Translations under genes and position numbers: made by a program
NCBI RefSeq assembly: GCF_009728935.1
Contig: NZ_CP034235.1
Coordinates: 3,944,001 to 4,008,000 of the forward strand
Direction: 5' to 3'
Length of the DNA: 64,000 nucleotides
DNA from: Paenibacillus psychroresistens
Lineage (GTDB): Bacteria; Bacillota; Bacilli; Paenibacillales; NBRC-103111
In this document: positions 8,701 through 18,045 of the stretch, one piece after another
Position numbering within the stretch: position 1 is the first letter of the stretch
Layout of the letters: every line of letters starts with the position of its first letter
Notes under the pieces: model-generated
Databases searched by the model: none
What the model saw: only the letters and a program-made list of their open reading frames with translations
Told to the model about the DNA's origin: nothing

Positions 8701-8709
8701 TATTGTATG
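8701..8709 (-). promoter_or_regulatory. Candidate SigE/SigK-type -10 element
   Basis: On the minus strand CATACAATA lies 31 nt before the YjcZ-type start codon and matches the -10 boxes of the mother-cell sporulation factors (SigE CATACANT, SigK CATANNNTA). No convincing -35 box is seen at the right distance, so this is a candidate only, but it agrees with the spore nature of the gene. Confidence 0.35.
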
Positions 8710-8781
8710 TTTGATTTGTTAAAAATCTTGGGTGTATGCATATTTTTTTGTGTCTAATTTATTTTTGAAAATTAAATATGG

Positions 8782-8799
8782 CCATATATTTTTATATGG
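8782..8799. promoter_or_regulatory. Short inverted repeat upstream of the methyltransferase
   Basis: CCATATA-N4-TATATGG, a perfect 7-bp inverted repeat about 70 nt before the methyltransferase start. It could be a dimeric operator; no regulator is adjacent and no other copy was noticed in the window. Confidence 0.25.
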
Positions 8800-8868
8800 G
8801 CATTGCACCCTATCATTTTCCCCAGGTCTTACATAAGTTAAATGAAAAATCAAACTGGGGGAATTTAA

Positions 8869-9591
8869 GTGAGTTATTTGAAAATGTTGTCACAATTCGG
8901 TGCTAGCAGCGCACATCCCGGTGGATTTTCTGCTACTTTAGAGCAACTCCAACATTTTAATATTTCAAAAGAGAGTAACATTTTAGAGGTAGGCTGTGGC
9001 ACTGGACGAACCTCTTGTTTTCTATCTAAGAATGGATATCAGATAACAGCAATCGATATTGATACGGATATGCTCAAAAAGGCAAAAAAAAGAGCAGAAG
9101 CCCAAGAACTGAATATAAATTTTGTAGAGGCTGATGTTTGTTGCTTGCCATTCAAAGATAATCAATTTGATGTCATCTTAGCTGAATCTGTTACAAATTT
9201 TGCTGATTATCACACAGCACTTTCCGAATATTATCGTGTGTTGAAATCTGGGGGAACTTTATATGACCGAGAAATAGTCGAAGTAATACCTATTCCTTCC
9301 GACTTGAGACCTCCATTGTTTGATTTCTTTGCATTTAGACAACTTGCTTCGCTTGATCAATGGAAGTCATTACTTAACAGCATTAAATATAATCATGTAT
9401 CCAGCTGGGATTATTCATTACTTGTATTGGATAATAGGGATCAAGTAAACCATCCGGACGAATTCCAGTATCCAGATAGTCATATTTTCACAAATTTTCA
9501 AGCTCTTCAAACTTCATTTGAGTACATCGATTTTATTAATACTTATAAAGAATACTTAGGTTCTGTTGTTTTAATTGGTTCAAAGCCATAA
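8869..9591 (+). CDS. Class I SAM-dependent methyltransferase
   Basis: A 240-residue soluble enzyme with the class I Rossmann methyltransferase core. Motif I is I-L-E-V-G-C-G-T-G-R-T (about residues 40-50), the acidic ribose-binding residue lies in A-I-D-I-D (62-66), and motif post-I includes E-A-D-V-C-C-L-P-F. The L-K-S-G-G-T-L-Y-D segment closes the core. The GTG start is preceded by a GGGGG ribosome-binding site. The substrate cannot be told; the overall type is UbiE/Methyltransf_11-like. It is one of few plus-strand genes here, monocistronic, facing the acetyltransferase/ABC unit with a terminator-like stem between. Confidence 0.8.
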   Translation: MSYLKMLSQFGASSAHPGGFSATLEQLQHFNISKESNILEVGCGTGRTSCFLSKNGYQITAIDIDTDMLKKAKKRAEAQELNINFVEADVCCLPFKDNQFDVILAESVTNFADYHTALSEYYRVLKSGGTLYDREIVEVIPIPSDLRPPLFDFFAFRQLASLDQWKSLLNSIKYNHVSSWDYSLLVLDNRDQVNHPDEFQYPDSHIFTNFQALQTSFEYIDFINTYKEYLGSVVLIGSKP

Positions 9592-9740
9592 AGATTAGGT
9601 TGAGATCGTCTTGGAAAACTAAGAAAAATATCATTTAAACGTAAGTGCAAATCGTTCCCAATTTCAAATAACTTCATATGATGTGATATGTGAGCTCCAT
9701 CCACCGACTCTCATATTTCTTCCCATTCTTCAATCCGAAT

Positions 9741-9773
9741 TAGACGGTTGCGTTCATTGCTCCGTCTATTTTC
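9741..9773 (+). terminator. Weak terminator after the methyltransferase
   Basis: A 6-bp stem AGACGG / CCGTCT with a 14-nt loop followed by ATTTTC about 150 nt beyond the stop codon. Weak by stem length and T-run. Confidence 0.35.
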
Positions 9774-9810
9774 ATTTATCTCACTAATTGGTTCAATCTC
9801 TATTCTAGCA

Positions 9811-10248
9811 TCAAATATTTATTGACATATAGTTCTTTCCTTCAACAAAACCAAGAATTTCATACAACGGTTTAGCCATATCAGACGAATGTAGCAGAAT
9901 TTTTCTAATTCCTTGTGTCTTTAAATCGTCTATTGCTTCACTAACAAGTTTGGATACTATACCTTGACGACGGTAATTTGGGATTGTGAAAACATTAGCC
10001 ATATAGGCAACCAATCCAGAAGGATTTTCAAATCGTGGTGCAAATCTACATAAGCAAAAACATACTGTTGATACAACCACTCCGTCATCATCAGCAACCC
10101 ATACAACGAGTGACTTGTCTGATAATGAGGAAACAAAGTACTTTCTAAATGTTTCATCCATACTACTGTTGTCCTCATGACATAGCAATATCTTACGAAA
10201 TTTAATTAACTGCGGGATATCGGTTGTAATAGCTTTTCGAAACAGCAT
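9811..10248 (-). CDS. GNAT-family N-acetyltransferase
   Basis: A 145-residue GNAT acetyltransferase. The acetyl-CoA-binding motif A is visible as V-F-T-I-P-N-Y-R-R-Q-G-I-V-S-K-L (about residues 90-105), followed by the L-H-S-S-D-M-A-K-P-L-Y-E-I-L-G-F motif B region. The chosen ATG has AAGGAAG 6 nt upstream; the frame stays open 29 codons further but without a ribosome-binding site. The start lies 47 nt inside the end of the upstream ABC gene, so the two are translationally close. The acceptor substrate is unknown; a self-protection or tailoring role with the exporter pair would be speculation. Confidence 0.78.
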   Translation of the reverse strand: MLFRKAITTDIPQLIKFRKILLCHEDNSSMDETFRKYFVSSLSDKSLVVWVADDDGVVVSTVCFCLCRFAPRFENPSGLVAYMANVFTIPNYRRQGIVSKLVSEAIDDLKTQGIRKILLHSSDMAKPLYEILGFVEGKNYMSINI

Positions 10249-11977
10249 GATTGACTTCCTTGCTGTATTGATTTTGAAAAAGAAAATCATAGGTTTCATT
10301 TCTGTTACATAGGTTTTCATGGGTATCAAAAGCAACCATCACTCCATCTTTTAAAACCATCACCTTGTCGCAGTCCAAAATAGTAGATAAACGGTGAGCA
10401 ATGGAAATCATGGTTTTCCCCGCTGAAAGGCTCTTGAGTTCTGTAATTATGTCATTCTCATTTTCGTTATCAAGCGCGCTTGTACTTTCGTCAAAAATGA
10501 TGATGTCCCAATCCTGTAAAAAAGCACGGGCAATAGATAAGCGCTGTTTCTGGCCACCTGAAAGTTTTACACCTTTTTCTCCGATTATCGTATCCAATAT
10601 ATTCGGCAATGTTTCAATGAAATCATAAATACTCGCTCTGTGGCAGCACTCTATCAGTTCCGCATCGGTTGCGTCAGCTTTTGCCAGGAATAGGTTTTCT
10701 CTGATCGTCATATTGAAAAGAACGGGTTCCTGCGCAACTATACTCACTTTTTCTGGCACACTCTCGCTGTTTACAGTATTTATATCAATGCCGCCAATGC
10801 GGACAGTACCACCTTGCGGTTTAATCTGTGCTGTCAACAGTTTAGCGAGTGTAGACTTGCCGCTGCCGCTTTCTCCTACGATTGCCAGGTGCTCGCCCTT
10901 ACTCACAGTGAACGAAATATCGTCAAGAACCAATGAATCTTTTCCCTCATAGGTAAATTTCAGATTTTCAACATTTATGTCTGTTCCTTCAATATGCTTA
11001 TATGGCTTCTTGCCTGCTTCTAAATTCAGTATCTCGATCACTTTTTCGATTTTCACCGAATCATTCTTAAAATTCATCATGGAATTACTAATGCTTTCTA
11101 TACACCCGAAAAACTGCCCGTAAAAGCTGATGAAAACGAGCAGCACACCGACTTCCGAGTAACCCTTAATTACAAATAATCCGCCAATAAAATAGATAAA
11201 CAGCTGGGTAATAAAGTTCTTCGTGAAGAAAGAGTATGTAATCCCTAGATGCAAATAGAGTTGATTAATAAACCAAATTCGGCTTATCTTCTTGTAGTGT
11301 CCGTTTAATTCATCAAATTGCGCCTCTTCAAGGTTGTTGATCTTGATATCTTTCCAATTTTGAAAATTCGCGTGTAAAAAAGTTTCATATTTTGTTTGCA
11401 GTTCCCATATTTCCTCTCCGGCTTTCTTCGTTTTTCCTCCCCAAAAATTAACCGTTATAATGGATATCGGAACAAAAATAAAACTGAGGAGCGCGATTCG
11501 CCAGTCGTAACTTAGTAAAATAAGCGCCAACGCAACCGCTTAAACGACGGCGTAGATAAACTCCAATACATGGGTCTCAAAAAAATTCCCAGCAACCACA
11601 GAATCGTTATCAATCCGACTTTTAACGTCACCAATGCTATATTTACTATATACATTAGTATCAAGTCTGGTATATTTTTTCAGCAATTTAATCTTTATTC
11701 TCAGGTCATATTTCAATATTAACCGGTTTGAAAACTTCTTGCTGACTGCGATCCCCATTGTCGCAAACAGGAAAACAGCCAGATAACCGATAATGACAGG
11801 CCAAAGCTCATTCATATCCTTATCTACTAAAACGCGATTAACCAAAAACGAGTACAAGAACAAAGGGATAAGCCCAAATATTAAGTTCCACACCTTGAAA
11901 AAGCCGAGCGCTATCAACGGCTTTTTAATGCCGTCAATATCCCGGGTTAATGCCTTAAATGTTTCCAACCGTTTCAT
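10202..11977 (-). pseudogene. ABC exporter half-transporter interrupted by an in-frame TAA
   Basis: Two open frames, 11977-11540 and 11530-10202, lie in the same frame and are separated only by one TAA at 11542-11540. Read through, they form a normal type IV ABC exporter of about 591 residues. The first part carries the first membrane helices and the G-D-V-K-S-R-I-D-N-D-S loop. The second carries the remaining helices and the ATPase domain with Walker A GESGSGKST, signature LSGGQKQR and Walker B IIIFDEST. No frameshift is needed. It starts 20 nt after the partner half-transporter, so it was the second subunit of a heterodimeric exporter. A TTG with no ribosome-binding site would have to restart the second part. 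Either a recent nonsense mutation or a sequencing error. Confidence 0.8.
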
Positions 11978-11997
11978 GCGACTTCACCTCCAATGCA

Positions 11998-13707
11998 CTA
12001 TTCGTGGAATAAATTTATATACGTTTCATTGCTTTTTATCAGTACGTCGTGAGAATCATAGCCTTTGATAACGCCGTTCGCAAAAACCGCGATTTTATCA
12101 CAGCTTTTAATAGTGGAAAAACGGTGGGCGATTATAATTAACGTCCGATCTTTCGACATATTACTCATCACGTTCTGAATAAGCGCTTCGTTCTGGCTGT
12201 CGAGGGACGATGTGGCTTCGTCGAAGATCAAAATCTTGGGATTCTTGACTAATATCCGCGCGATAGCCAGACGCTGCTTCTGCCCGCCGGATAATTCTTG
12301 CCCTTCAGTTCCCAATAGAGTATCCAGCCCGTTCGGGAGTGTCAGGAAAACCTCATAAAGGGCAGCTTTCTTAATAGCTGCCATCAATGCGTTATCATTA
12401 TCCTTGTTATTTGAAAAAGATAGATTGTAACGCAGAGTGCCATCATAAAGAATAGTCTCCTGATGGACAATACCCACTTGGCTCCGCAAGCTATGCAGGT
12501 TATATGTATTGACATTCATGCCATCAATCATAAGCTCGCCGCCGTCAACGTTATATAATTTGTATAGCAGGTTCGCCATCGTCGTTTTACCCGCGCCGCT
12601 CTTTCCGACAAGCCCAATCGTGCTTCCAGCATCAATGCGAAGATTAATCCCGTTCAGAATAGGTTTATCTTCGGTGTACCCGAATGTGACGTTGATAAAT
12701 TCAATAGTGCCATCCTTTATTTGTTTCGGATGTTGGCTTTCATTGTAATCCTCTTCATCTTCATTCAAAATATCCACGACTCGTTGTACAGAGACCATTT
12801 GCTTCCCGGCTTCAACGATCTTGCCGTTAATGGAACTGAAGTAGTTTACAGCCATATTGAAATAGCTTATGGCGGCTACAAATACGCCGAGCTGCATATG
12901 GCCTTTAACAATGAAATAGGCACAGATCAGAAATATCAACAGCTGTGCGATAAGCATGATGAACGAATTAATCCTTTCTGTCGTAACCTCGATTCTTCCG
13001 TTTTCCACGAGCTTTTTATTGATGAAAGTCGTTTTGCTTGCATATACTCTCGTTACTTTTTTACTTGCGTTAAGAATTTTTATCTCCTGCAAATTTTTCG
13101 CAATTTCGAATAAGTAAGAGGATAGTTTGCCCTGTTCTTTAGCTATATCGTTGTTGATATTTTGCGATTTTTCCTTGAAATGCTTCGAGGTGAAGAATAC
13201 GATGGGTACCAGAAAGACTGTCAAAGCACCCAAAAGTATATTGTAGTAAAACATGAAGAAGACAGCGAATCCGATATGCAAAAGGTTGGAATATCCCCAA
13301 AGACCGCTCAAGAATACGAGATTCATAAATTCCGTGGAATCATTGTTCATTCGACTGATCATATCACCGCTGTACATCCCGGAGAGGTCTTTCCCTTTTT
13401 TATGCAATATCTTTTTGAAAAGAGCCCGCCGTATATCAAAGACAAAACCCGTCATCAAATGTGACGAAACGAGATTGTTTAATGTCGTTAAGACAAACTG
13501 ATTGAAAATAAGGATGCCCGCATAGATCAAGCACAAATTCATAAAGGCGTACATGTCTTTATCATAAAAAGCGATATTAATCACTTTTCCGCTGAGAAAC
13601 GGAAAAATCATATTAATCATCGTCGATAATGTAGTGAAGACGAACCCTAGTAATAACACCCATTTGTGCATCACCATGAATTTAGTGACCCATTGCCTTT
13701 TTGTCAT
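11998..13707 (-). CDS. ABC exporter half-transporter (membrane domain plus ATPase)
   Basis: A 569-residue type IV ABC exporter: about six membrane helices in residues 10-300, then an ATPase domain with Walker A GKSGAGKTT, the Q-loop in H-Q-E-T-I-L-Y-D, signature LSGGQKQR, Walker B ILIFDEAT and the H-loop in I-A-H-R-F-S-T. The frame is open 46 codons further upstream, but the ATG beginning M-T-K-R-Q-W fits the family length and has a purine-rich stretch before it. It and the following half-transporter probably formed a heterodimer exporting a peptide or lipophilic compound; the cargo is unknown. The second subunit is broken by a stop codon, which casts doubt on function. Confidence 0.82.
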   Translation of the reverse strand: MTKRQWVTKFMVMHKWVLLLGFVFTTLSTMINMIFPFLSGKVINIAFYDKDMYAFMNLCLIYAGILIFNQFVLTTLNNLVSSHLMTGFVFDIRRALFKKILHKKGKDLSGMYSGDMISRMNNDSTEFMNLVFLSGLWGYSNLLHIGFAVFFMFYYNILLGALTVFLVPIVFFTSKHFKEKSQNINNDIAKEQGKLSSYLFEIAKNLQEIKILNASKKVTRVYASKTTFINKKLVENGRIEVTTERINSFIMLIAQLLIFLICAYFIVKGHMQLGVFVAAISYFNMAVNYFSSINGKIVEAGKQMVSVQRVVDILNEDEEDYNESQHPKQIKDGTIEFINVTFGYTEDKPILNGINLRIDAGSTIGLVGKSGAGKTTMANLLYKLYNVDGGELMIDGMNVNTYNLHSLRSQVGIVHQETILYDGTLRYNLSFSNNKDNDNALMAAIKKAALYEVFLTLPNGLDTLLGTEGQELSGGQKQRLAIARILVKNPKILIFDEATSSLDSQNEALIQNVMSNMSKDRTLIIIAHRFSTIKSCDKIAVFANGVIKGYDSHDVLIKSNETYINLFHE

Positions 13708-13850
13708 GAACTCAACTCTCTTTTCTATAGAAAATCTTCTCTTGCTTTCAATTCGACAAATTAGAATAATATCCCTTTTTAAATCGATATATATACCATC
13801 TACTAATCTTTGTAGTTTAAAAATAATGTAATAAATAATAGTCAAGTATG

Positions 13851-13887
13851 CGAAATAAAAATAACCCTCCTCACACCTTCTGAGGAG
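13851..13887 (-). terminator. Terminator of the copD-bdbC operon
   Basis: On the minus strand the perfect 7-bp stem CTCCTCA / TGAGGAG with a 7-nt loop is followed by GGTTATTTTTATTT, about 75 nt beyond the bdbC stop codon. Confidence 0.7.
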
Positions 13888-13961
13888 AATTATCCTATAG
13901 ATTAATTTTGTATTAATTCTTGACTATAATATAAGGGAAATCAGCAGAATAGCAACCGAAT

Positions 13962-14393
13962 TTAGTCATCTTTCTTAGTATAAATCATGAGTAAGGTAAT
14001 TAGACAAAACGCAATCAAGGCCAAAAATGGAATCGTAATAAAACCAAGCCAATTTATATAGTCTACATTGCATGGAACACCTTTTGAACAAGTCTTAATT
14101 GCCGACATAGCCGGCACCTTTTGCTCCAAATAATGAAAAATCGATATGCACCCTCCAATAATGGATAATGGCAATACAATTCTTTTCATATTTTTGTTGT
14201 TATCATAGGCTGCAATTCCAAGAATAATGGCAAGCGGATACATGGCAATTCGTTGATACCAACATAATTCGCATGGAATGTAACCCTTGATTTCGCTAAA
14301 ATACAGGCTTCCAAATGTGGCTGCAAGGGAAACGATCCAAGCCAAATATAAAGTATAATCTTGCAGATTAAAATTTCTTTTCAATGTCTCCAT
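13962..14393 (-). CDS. bdbC: Disulfide oxidoreductase BdbC (DsbB family)
   Basis: A 143-residue, four-helix membrane protein of the DsbB/BdbC family that reoxidises a thiol oxidase and passes electrons to quinone. The first redox pair is C-E-L-C (residues about 41-44) after the first helices, in the typical P-C-E-L-C-W-Y-Q-R context. The second is C-S-K-G-V-P-C (about 102-108) in the external loop. Length matches B. subtilis BdbC. Its ATG directly abuts the bdbD stop codon, so the two are co-translated and act as a pair. It is the last gene of a five-gene operon with copD, copC and ccdA. Confidence 0.92.
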   Translation of the reverse strand: METLKRNFNLQDYTLYLAWIVSLAATFGSLYFSEIKGYIPCELCWYQRIAMYPLAIILGIAAYDNNKNMKRIVLPLSIIGGCISIFHYLEQKVPAMSAIKTCSKGVPCNVDYINWLGFITIPFLALIAFCLITLLMIYTKKDD

Positions 14394-15077
14394 TTATTGC
14401 CCTCCCAATCCCTGTTCAATAATTGAAACTAAATTATCATAATCGAAAGGATTTGCCACCATAGTTCCATTTACTATTATGCTTGGTGTATTCTGTACAT
14501 TAAACTCTTCTCCCAAGCTGATATCCTGATTTACCTGGGGCAGTGTTGTTTGATTTTTAATATCCTCTTCCAACTTCTTTAGATCAATTTGAGGGGTATA
14601 AGATTTAGCGATTCCCAAAAGTTTTTCTGGTGTGATCCAAGCATCATCATGAGATTGCTCGGGTGGCTGCGCTTTAAATACTTCCTTGTGAAATGTCCAA
14701 TAAGCTTGTGGATCTTGAGCAAATACAGATTCAGCAGCAATAGAAGCCAGTTTGGACTCTTCCCCATGGAAAGTGACATTTCTATACGAAAACTTTACTT
14801 TCCCTGTGTCAATATAATCCTTAGTTAATCGTGGGAAGATTTGTTCTCCCCATGCTTTACATGCAGGACATTTATAATCTCCAAATTCTACAATGGATAC
14901 TTTTGCATCAGCCTTTCCTAAAATAGGTTGGTTTTCGAGTGTTGGTTGATTATCAAAAGCAATGTTGCCGCTCGATTTATCTGTTGCTTTATTAAGAATG
15001 AATAACGATATCATGAGTATCAAGAAGACAAGCGTAAATATAACTAGGTTTTTAGACAGGTTTTTCTTTTTTTTCAT
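14394..15077 (-). CDS. bdbD: Membrane-anchored thiol-disulfide oxidase BdbD (DsbA-like)
   Basis: A 227-residue DsbA-type oxidase. A lysine-rich start and one hydrophobic helix (about residues 9-28) anchor it on the outer face of the membrane. The thioredoxin-fold domain has the active site C-P-A-C in F-G-D-Y-K-C-P-A-C and the cis-proline in V-Q-N-T-P-S-I-I-V-N-G. B. subtilis BdbD has the same length and forms disulfides in exported proteins together with BdbC, encoded next to it here. The operon context with CopC/CopD and CcdA suggests the pair matures copper-handling or other exported cysteine proteins. Confidence 0.92.
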   Translation of the reverse strand: MKKKKNLSKNLVIFTLVFLILMISLFILNKATDKSSGNIAFDNQPTLENQPILGKADAKVSIVEFGDYKCPACKAWGEQIFPRLTKDYIDTGKVKFSYRNVTFHGEESKLASIAAESVFAQDPQAYWTFHKEVFKAQPPEQSHDDAWITPEKLLGIAKSYTPQIDLKKLEEDIKNQTTLPQVNQDISLGEEFNVQNTPSIIVNGTMVANPFDYDNLVSIIEQGLGGQ

Positions 15078-15148
15078 AACTTACACCTCGCTCATATTAT
15101 TTGAGTTCAAAACCATTAAATTGTGATACTATTTCAATTAAATAAAAG

Positions 15149-15865
15149 CTAAAACCCGGTAAATCCACCATACAAACGAATAAACCAGATGGTGATTCTT
15201 GTCATTTGATCAAAATACAACAATACACCAGTAATAAGCATTAATCCTCCGCCTATTTTCATCATGCTATTGGAATATTTCAGGATCCATTTTACTTTCC
15301 CTATAAAAAAAGCCATGATAAAAAATGGAATTGCAAACCCCAAAGTATATGCAGTTATATAAAGAATCGCCTGATCCGGTTTGGTAACACCGAGGGCTAA
15401 TATAGAAGATAAAATAGGACCTACACAAGGCATCCATCCTGCCGAAAAGGTCATTCCAATTAGAAACGAACCCAGGTATCCGACTGGCTTGTTATTAAAT
15501 TGAAATCTTTTTTCTTTCATTAATAATGAAGGTTTAAACACACCGAGGAGAACTAATCCCATAAGAATTACAAAAATGCCACCTAGCTGCCGGATTAAAT
15601 CCCTATTTGCACCAACGAACAAACTTCCAATCCAGCTTGCAGACAATCCCATAGCGAAAAAAATGATTGAAAAGCCCAATACAAAGAAAAAGGTATGGGT
15701 GAATGCTCTCCTTTCAAATATACCCTTTCCTTCACGTAAGTCTTTTGCAGAAACACCGGTAATGTAAGACAAATAAGACGGATACAAAGGTAAACAGCAT
15801 GGTGAGATAAAGGATAAAAAACCTGCACCTAATGCTAACCATACCGTTAAATCAATATTATTCAT
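15149..15865 (-). CDS. ccdA: Cytochrome c biogenesis protein CcdA
   Basis: A 238-residue, six-helix membrane protein of the CcdA/DsbD-beta family, which carries reducing equivalents from cytoplasmic thioredoxin across the membrane. The two redox cysteines appear as S-P-C-C-L-P-L-Y-P (near residue 23) and M-P-C-V-G-P-I-L (near residue 146), each at the start of a helix as expected. It overlaps the copC stop codon by 8 nt and precedes bdbD. Having an oxidising pair (BdbCD) and a reducing transporter (CcdA) in one operon is notable and suggests both disulfide formation and reduction are needed for its products. Confidence 0.9.
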   Translation of the reverse strand: MNNIDLTVWLALGAGFLSFISPCCLPLYPSYLSYITGVSAKDLREGKGIFERRAFTHTFFFVLGFSIIFFAMGLSASWIGSLFVGANRDLIRQLGGIFVILMGLVLLGVFKPSLLMKEKRFQFNNKPVGYLGSFLIGMTFSAGWMPCVGPILSSILALGVTKPDQAILYITAYTLGFAIPFFIMAFFIGKVKWILKYSNSMMKIGGGLMLITGVLLYFDQMTRITIWFIRLYGGFTGF

Positions 15866-16529
15866 TTTTCTTCTTCCCCTGCTTCATTACACGTATCGCT
15901 GAAAATATAAGTAAACCAGCTACAAGGAACCCTCCAATTAGTAAAAATAGTATTTTGTTGTTCCCAGATTCGTCTTCCACAACGGGGTCCTTCACACTAT
16001 CTTCAACTGCTTGTACATCTGTTTGTGAATTATTATCCATACTCGGACTTAGCGGTTCAGTTTGTTTTGGTGTTATTGTAGGTGTTAGTGTTGGTGTTAT
16101 CGTTGGAGTTGGTGTTGGAGTTTTTGTTGGCTCGACTACAGCTTTTTCAACCCTAAAAGAAAATTCTCCCTTAATGGGGTGACCATCAGTACCAACAATA
16201 TTCCATTCAACTTTATAGGCTCCATTCAGTAAGGGTTCTTTTAGCAAACCCTCCATGGTTTTACCTTCAAAACGTGGTGGACCGATCTCAATTGCTTGAT
16301 TATTCTCATCGTAGACTTTAAAACTGCTCAGTTTTTCCACTTTCGATTCAAACATCATTGTAATTTTTTGAAGGTCTTCCTTAATAATATCTCCATTTTT
16401 AGGAGTCGATGTGTCCAAACCTGTATGAGCCATTACGGTAGAAGGCACAAGTATGAGTGCTATAAATATCAATCCAATCCAATAAGACCCTTTCATTTTA
16501 CCAACTTGTTTATCTGCCATTTTCATCAT
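15858..16529 (-). CDS. copC: CopC-domain copper-binding exported protein
   Basis: A 223-residue precursor. The signal peptide (about residues 10-33) ends V-M-A, so the mature protein would begin with His, the N-terminal copper ligand typical of CopC. The domain continues with S-T-P-K-N-G-D, and V-G-T-D-G-H-P-I-K-G-E-F supplies the usual second metal site. After about residue 130 comes a Thr/Pro-rich linker of repeated T-P, an acidic stretch, and a C-terminal membrane helix with a Lys-rich tail, so the protein is tethered to the cell surface. The first ATG of an ATG-ATG pair is preceded by GAGAGG. It is the second gene of the operon, after copD. Confidence 0.87.
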   Translation of the reverse strand: MMKMADKQVGKMKGSYWIGLIFIALILVPSTVMAHTGLDTSTPKNGDIIKEDLQKITMMFESKVEKLSSFKVYDENNQAIEIGPPRFEGKTMEGLLKEPLLNGAYKVEWNIVGTDGHPIKGEFSFRVEKAVVEPTKTPTPTPTITPTLTPTITPKQTEPLSPSMDNNSQTDVQAVEDSVKDPVVEDESGNNKILFLLIGGFLVAGLLIFSAIRVMKQGKKKNE

Positions 16530-16546
16530 AATTTCCTCTCTTATAT

Positions 16547-17629
16547 TTAGTTTACGGACAACATTAAGGATATATAGGCGGTTATTACAAAACATACACT
16601 AGCTATCAAAGTGAGGAAGCTGCGATATCCTTTAAAATAAAATACGGTACCGGCAATAAGGAACAAACAAGCTAAAAGAGCAAGTAAAATGCTGGTAAGG
16701 TTGAAATCAAGTAGGAGCAATTTTTTTGGATCAACTCCATTGGGATGGAAAGCTAGAAATAATTGGGAAGGTTTATTCTCATTCAGCGTTAATGCTACAT
16801 CATGTGGTGGAGATTGTTGACCCAAATAACCTGTAATTGTAAAGATACATAAGGTAATAACACTTTCCGTTCGTACCCATGGAATAGGATTATATTGTGG
16901 TACCTGTTGGAATTTCCTTTTGATGAAGAAACCATTGTAAGATGCAAAAACGAGCAAGGGGATAATAAATAAATGCTTGATTAACAGAGCTTGGCCGTAA
17001 GGTAACACCCAAGATCCCACGTATTGAGGTGCCAAGTATTGCGTAATAAGCCACCCCGTGAAGAGCACAGCCGTAACACATATTATTGATAAAGGTGTAT
17101 ACCATTTCAAGAAAGCCAACCAGTTTCTGTGATCCTTCGCAAACCAACCTGTAACGAACAGCAACCCCATCCATACAGAGACAGCTAAAAAATGAACCGT
17201 ATGTGCTAAGAATCCGACCTCTCCGTATTTACTTGCTACATGACTAGACCAGCCTAGAGCTAAAACCATCAAAAGGGTAAGTAAAAGCGAAAGTACAAGC
17301 AGTGTTGGTTGATTTCGGATATCATATACCGTAAGGATAATGAGCAAAATAATGGATAATGCAAGCGTCCATAAAAATGCCTTCCCTTCTTCGAATGTAA
17401 ATAGCACACTCTTAAATGTTATCCAGAACCCAAGATCCGAGGCAAAGTATGAAATGATTCTCCAGACCGGCATAAAAGATAATATAGCAACCCCAACAAC
17501 TGCAAGTGGGAGCACCCATTTCGGCACTTGTACATTAGGCTGCTTATTTGCTGGGATTGCCAAGGACAACAAGCCACCAATCAGCAAAGCAAAACACAAG
17601 TATAAAAAAGCATCACTAACAAAAGTCAT
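16547..17629 (-). CDS. copD: CopD-family copper-handling membrane protein
   Basis: A 360-residue protein with about nine membrane helices and the CopD domain, recognisable by the H-T-V-H-F-L-A-V-S-V-W-M-G-L-L-F block around residues 143-158. CopD proteins work with CopC in copper uptake or resistance at the membrane; the direction of transport is still debated. An AGGAAAGG ribosome-binding site precedes the ATG. It opens the operon copD-copC-ccdA-bdbD-bdbC, and a palindrome of BlaI/CopY type (17662-17676) sits just upstream over the probable promoter, so copper or envelope-stress control is likely. Confidence 0.87.
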   Translation of the reverse strand: MTFVSDAFLYLCFALLIGGLLSLAIPANKQPNVQVPKWVLPLAVVGVAILSFMPVWRIISYFASDLGFWITFKSVLFTFEEGKAFLWTLALSIILLIILTVYDIRNQPTLLVLSLLLTLLMVLALGWSSHVASKYGEVGFLAHTVHFLAVSVWMGLLFVTGWFAKDHRNWLAFLKWYTPLSIICVTAVLFTGWLITQYLAPQYVGSWVLPYGQALLIKHLFIIPLLVFASYNGFFIKRKFQQVPQYNPIPWVRTESVITLCIFTITGYLGQQSPPHDVALTLNENKPSQLFLAFHPNGVDPKKLLLLDFNLTSILLALLACLFLIAGTVFYFKGYRSFLTLIASVCFVITAYISLMLSVN

Positions 17630-17661
17630 GTTCTACTTGTCCTTTCCTACAGTATTTATAA

Positions 17662-17676
17662 ACTACATTTTGTAGT
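17662..17676. promoter_or_regulatory. BlaI/CopY-type operator upstream of copD
   Basis: Perfect inverted repeat ACTACA-N3-TGTAGT, 33 nt before the copD start codon. It has the TACA/TGTA core typical of BlaI/MecI/CopY operators. On the minus strand it lies just after TTGAGT and overlaps T/A-rich -10-like sequence. Related sites occur at 23298-23312 and 24137-24151, and a BlaI-family repressor is encoded at 25152-25583. Confidence 0.6.
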
Positions 17677-17727
17677 CTATAAACTCAAAAAATATTATTC
17701 TTTATTTGCACCATTATATGAAAAACT

Positions 17728-18003
17728 TCAATTTCCCTTACGATTTTGACTTATTAATTTTGCATATTTTATCTCTAGCGATTCCCAACGATAACTAAAA
17801 AGGAATATTCCAATTACGGGCAATATGAGTATTCGTGGAACTAGATAACCGGATGACATAGAGGCATTCAAAATGATTTCAAAAATGGTAAACAGACAGG
17901 TTAATCCAACACCAAAACCCAAAATACCATATCTTAGTACATAGTGTTTCTTACCTTTTTCTCGTTTTTCTCTCCAGCTCTCGATGAATTTTTTGCTTTT
18001 CAT
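17728..18003 (-). CDS. Small two-helix membrane protein
   Basis: A 91-residue protein with a very basic cytoplasmic N-terminus (K-S-K-K-F-I-E-S-W-R-E-K-R-E-K), two membrane helices (about residues 27-49 and 53-72) and a short basic tail. I do not recognise the family. It follows the P-type ATPase gene by 42 nt on the same strand and precedes the copD operon promoter, so it is probably cotranscribed with the ATPase. A role in the metal response is only suggested by this position. Confidence 0.6.
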   Translation of the reverse strand: MKSKKFIESWREKREKGKKHYVLRYGILGFGVGLTCLFTIFEIILNASMSSGYLVPRILILPVIGIFLFSYRWESLEIKYAKLISQNRKGN

Positions 18004-18045
18004 TTGTGCTCCCTTTCAGCTGTAAATTGAATAGTCCATTTACTT

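Noticed and set aside
15832..16182. Plus-strand open frame with Val/Gly repeats
   Set aside because: It is the complement of the Thr/Pro linker of CopC and has no start signal.
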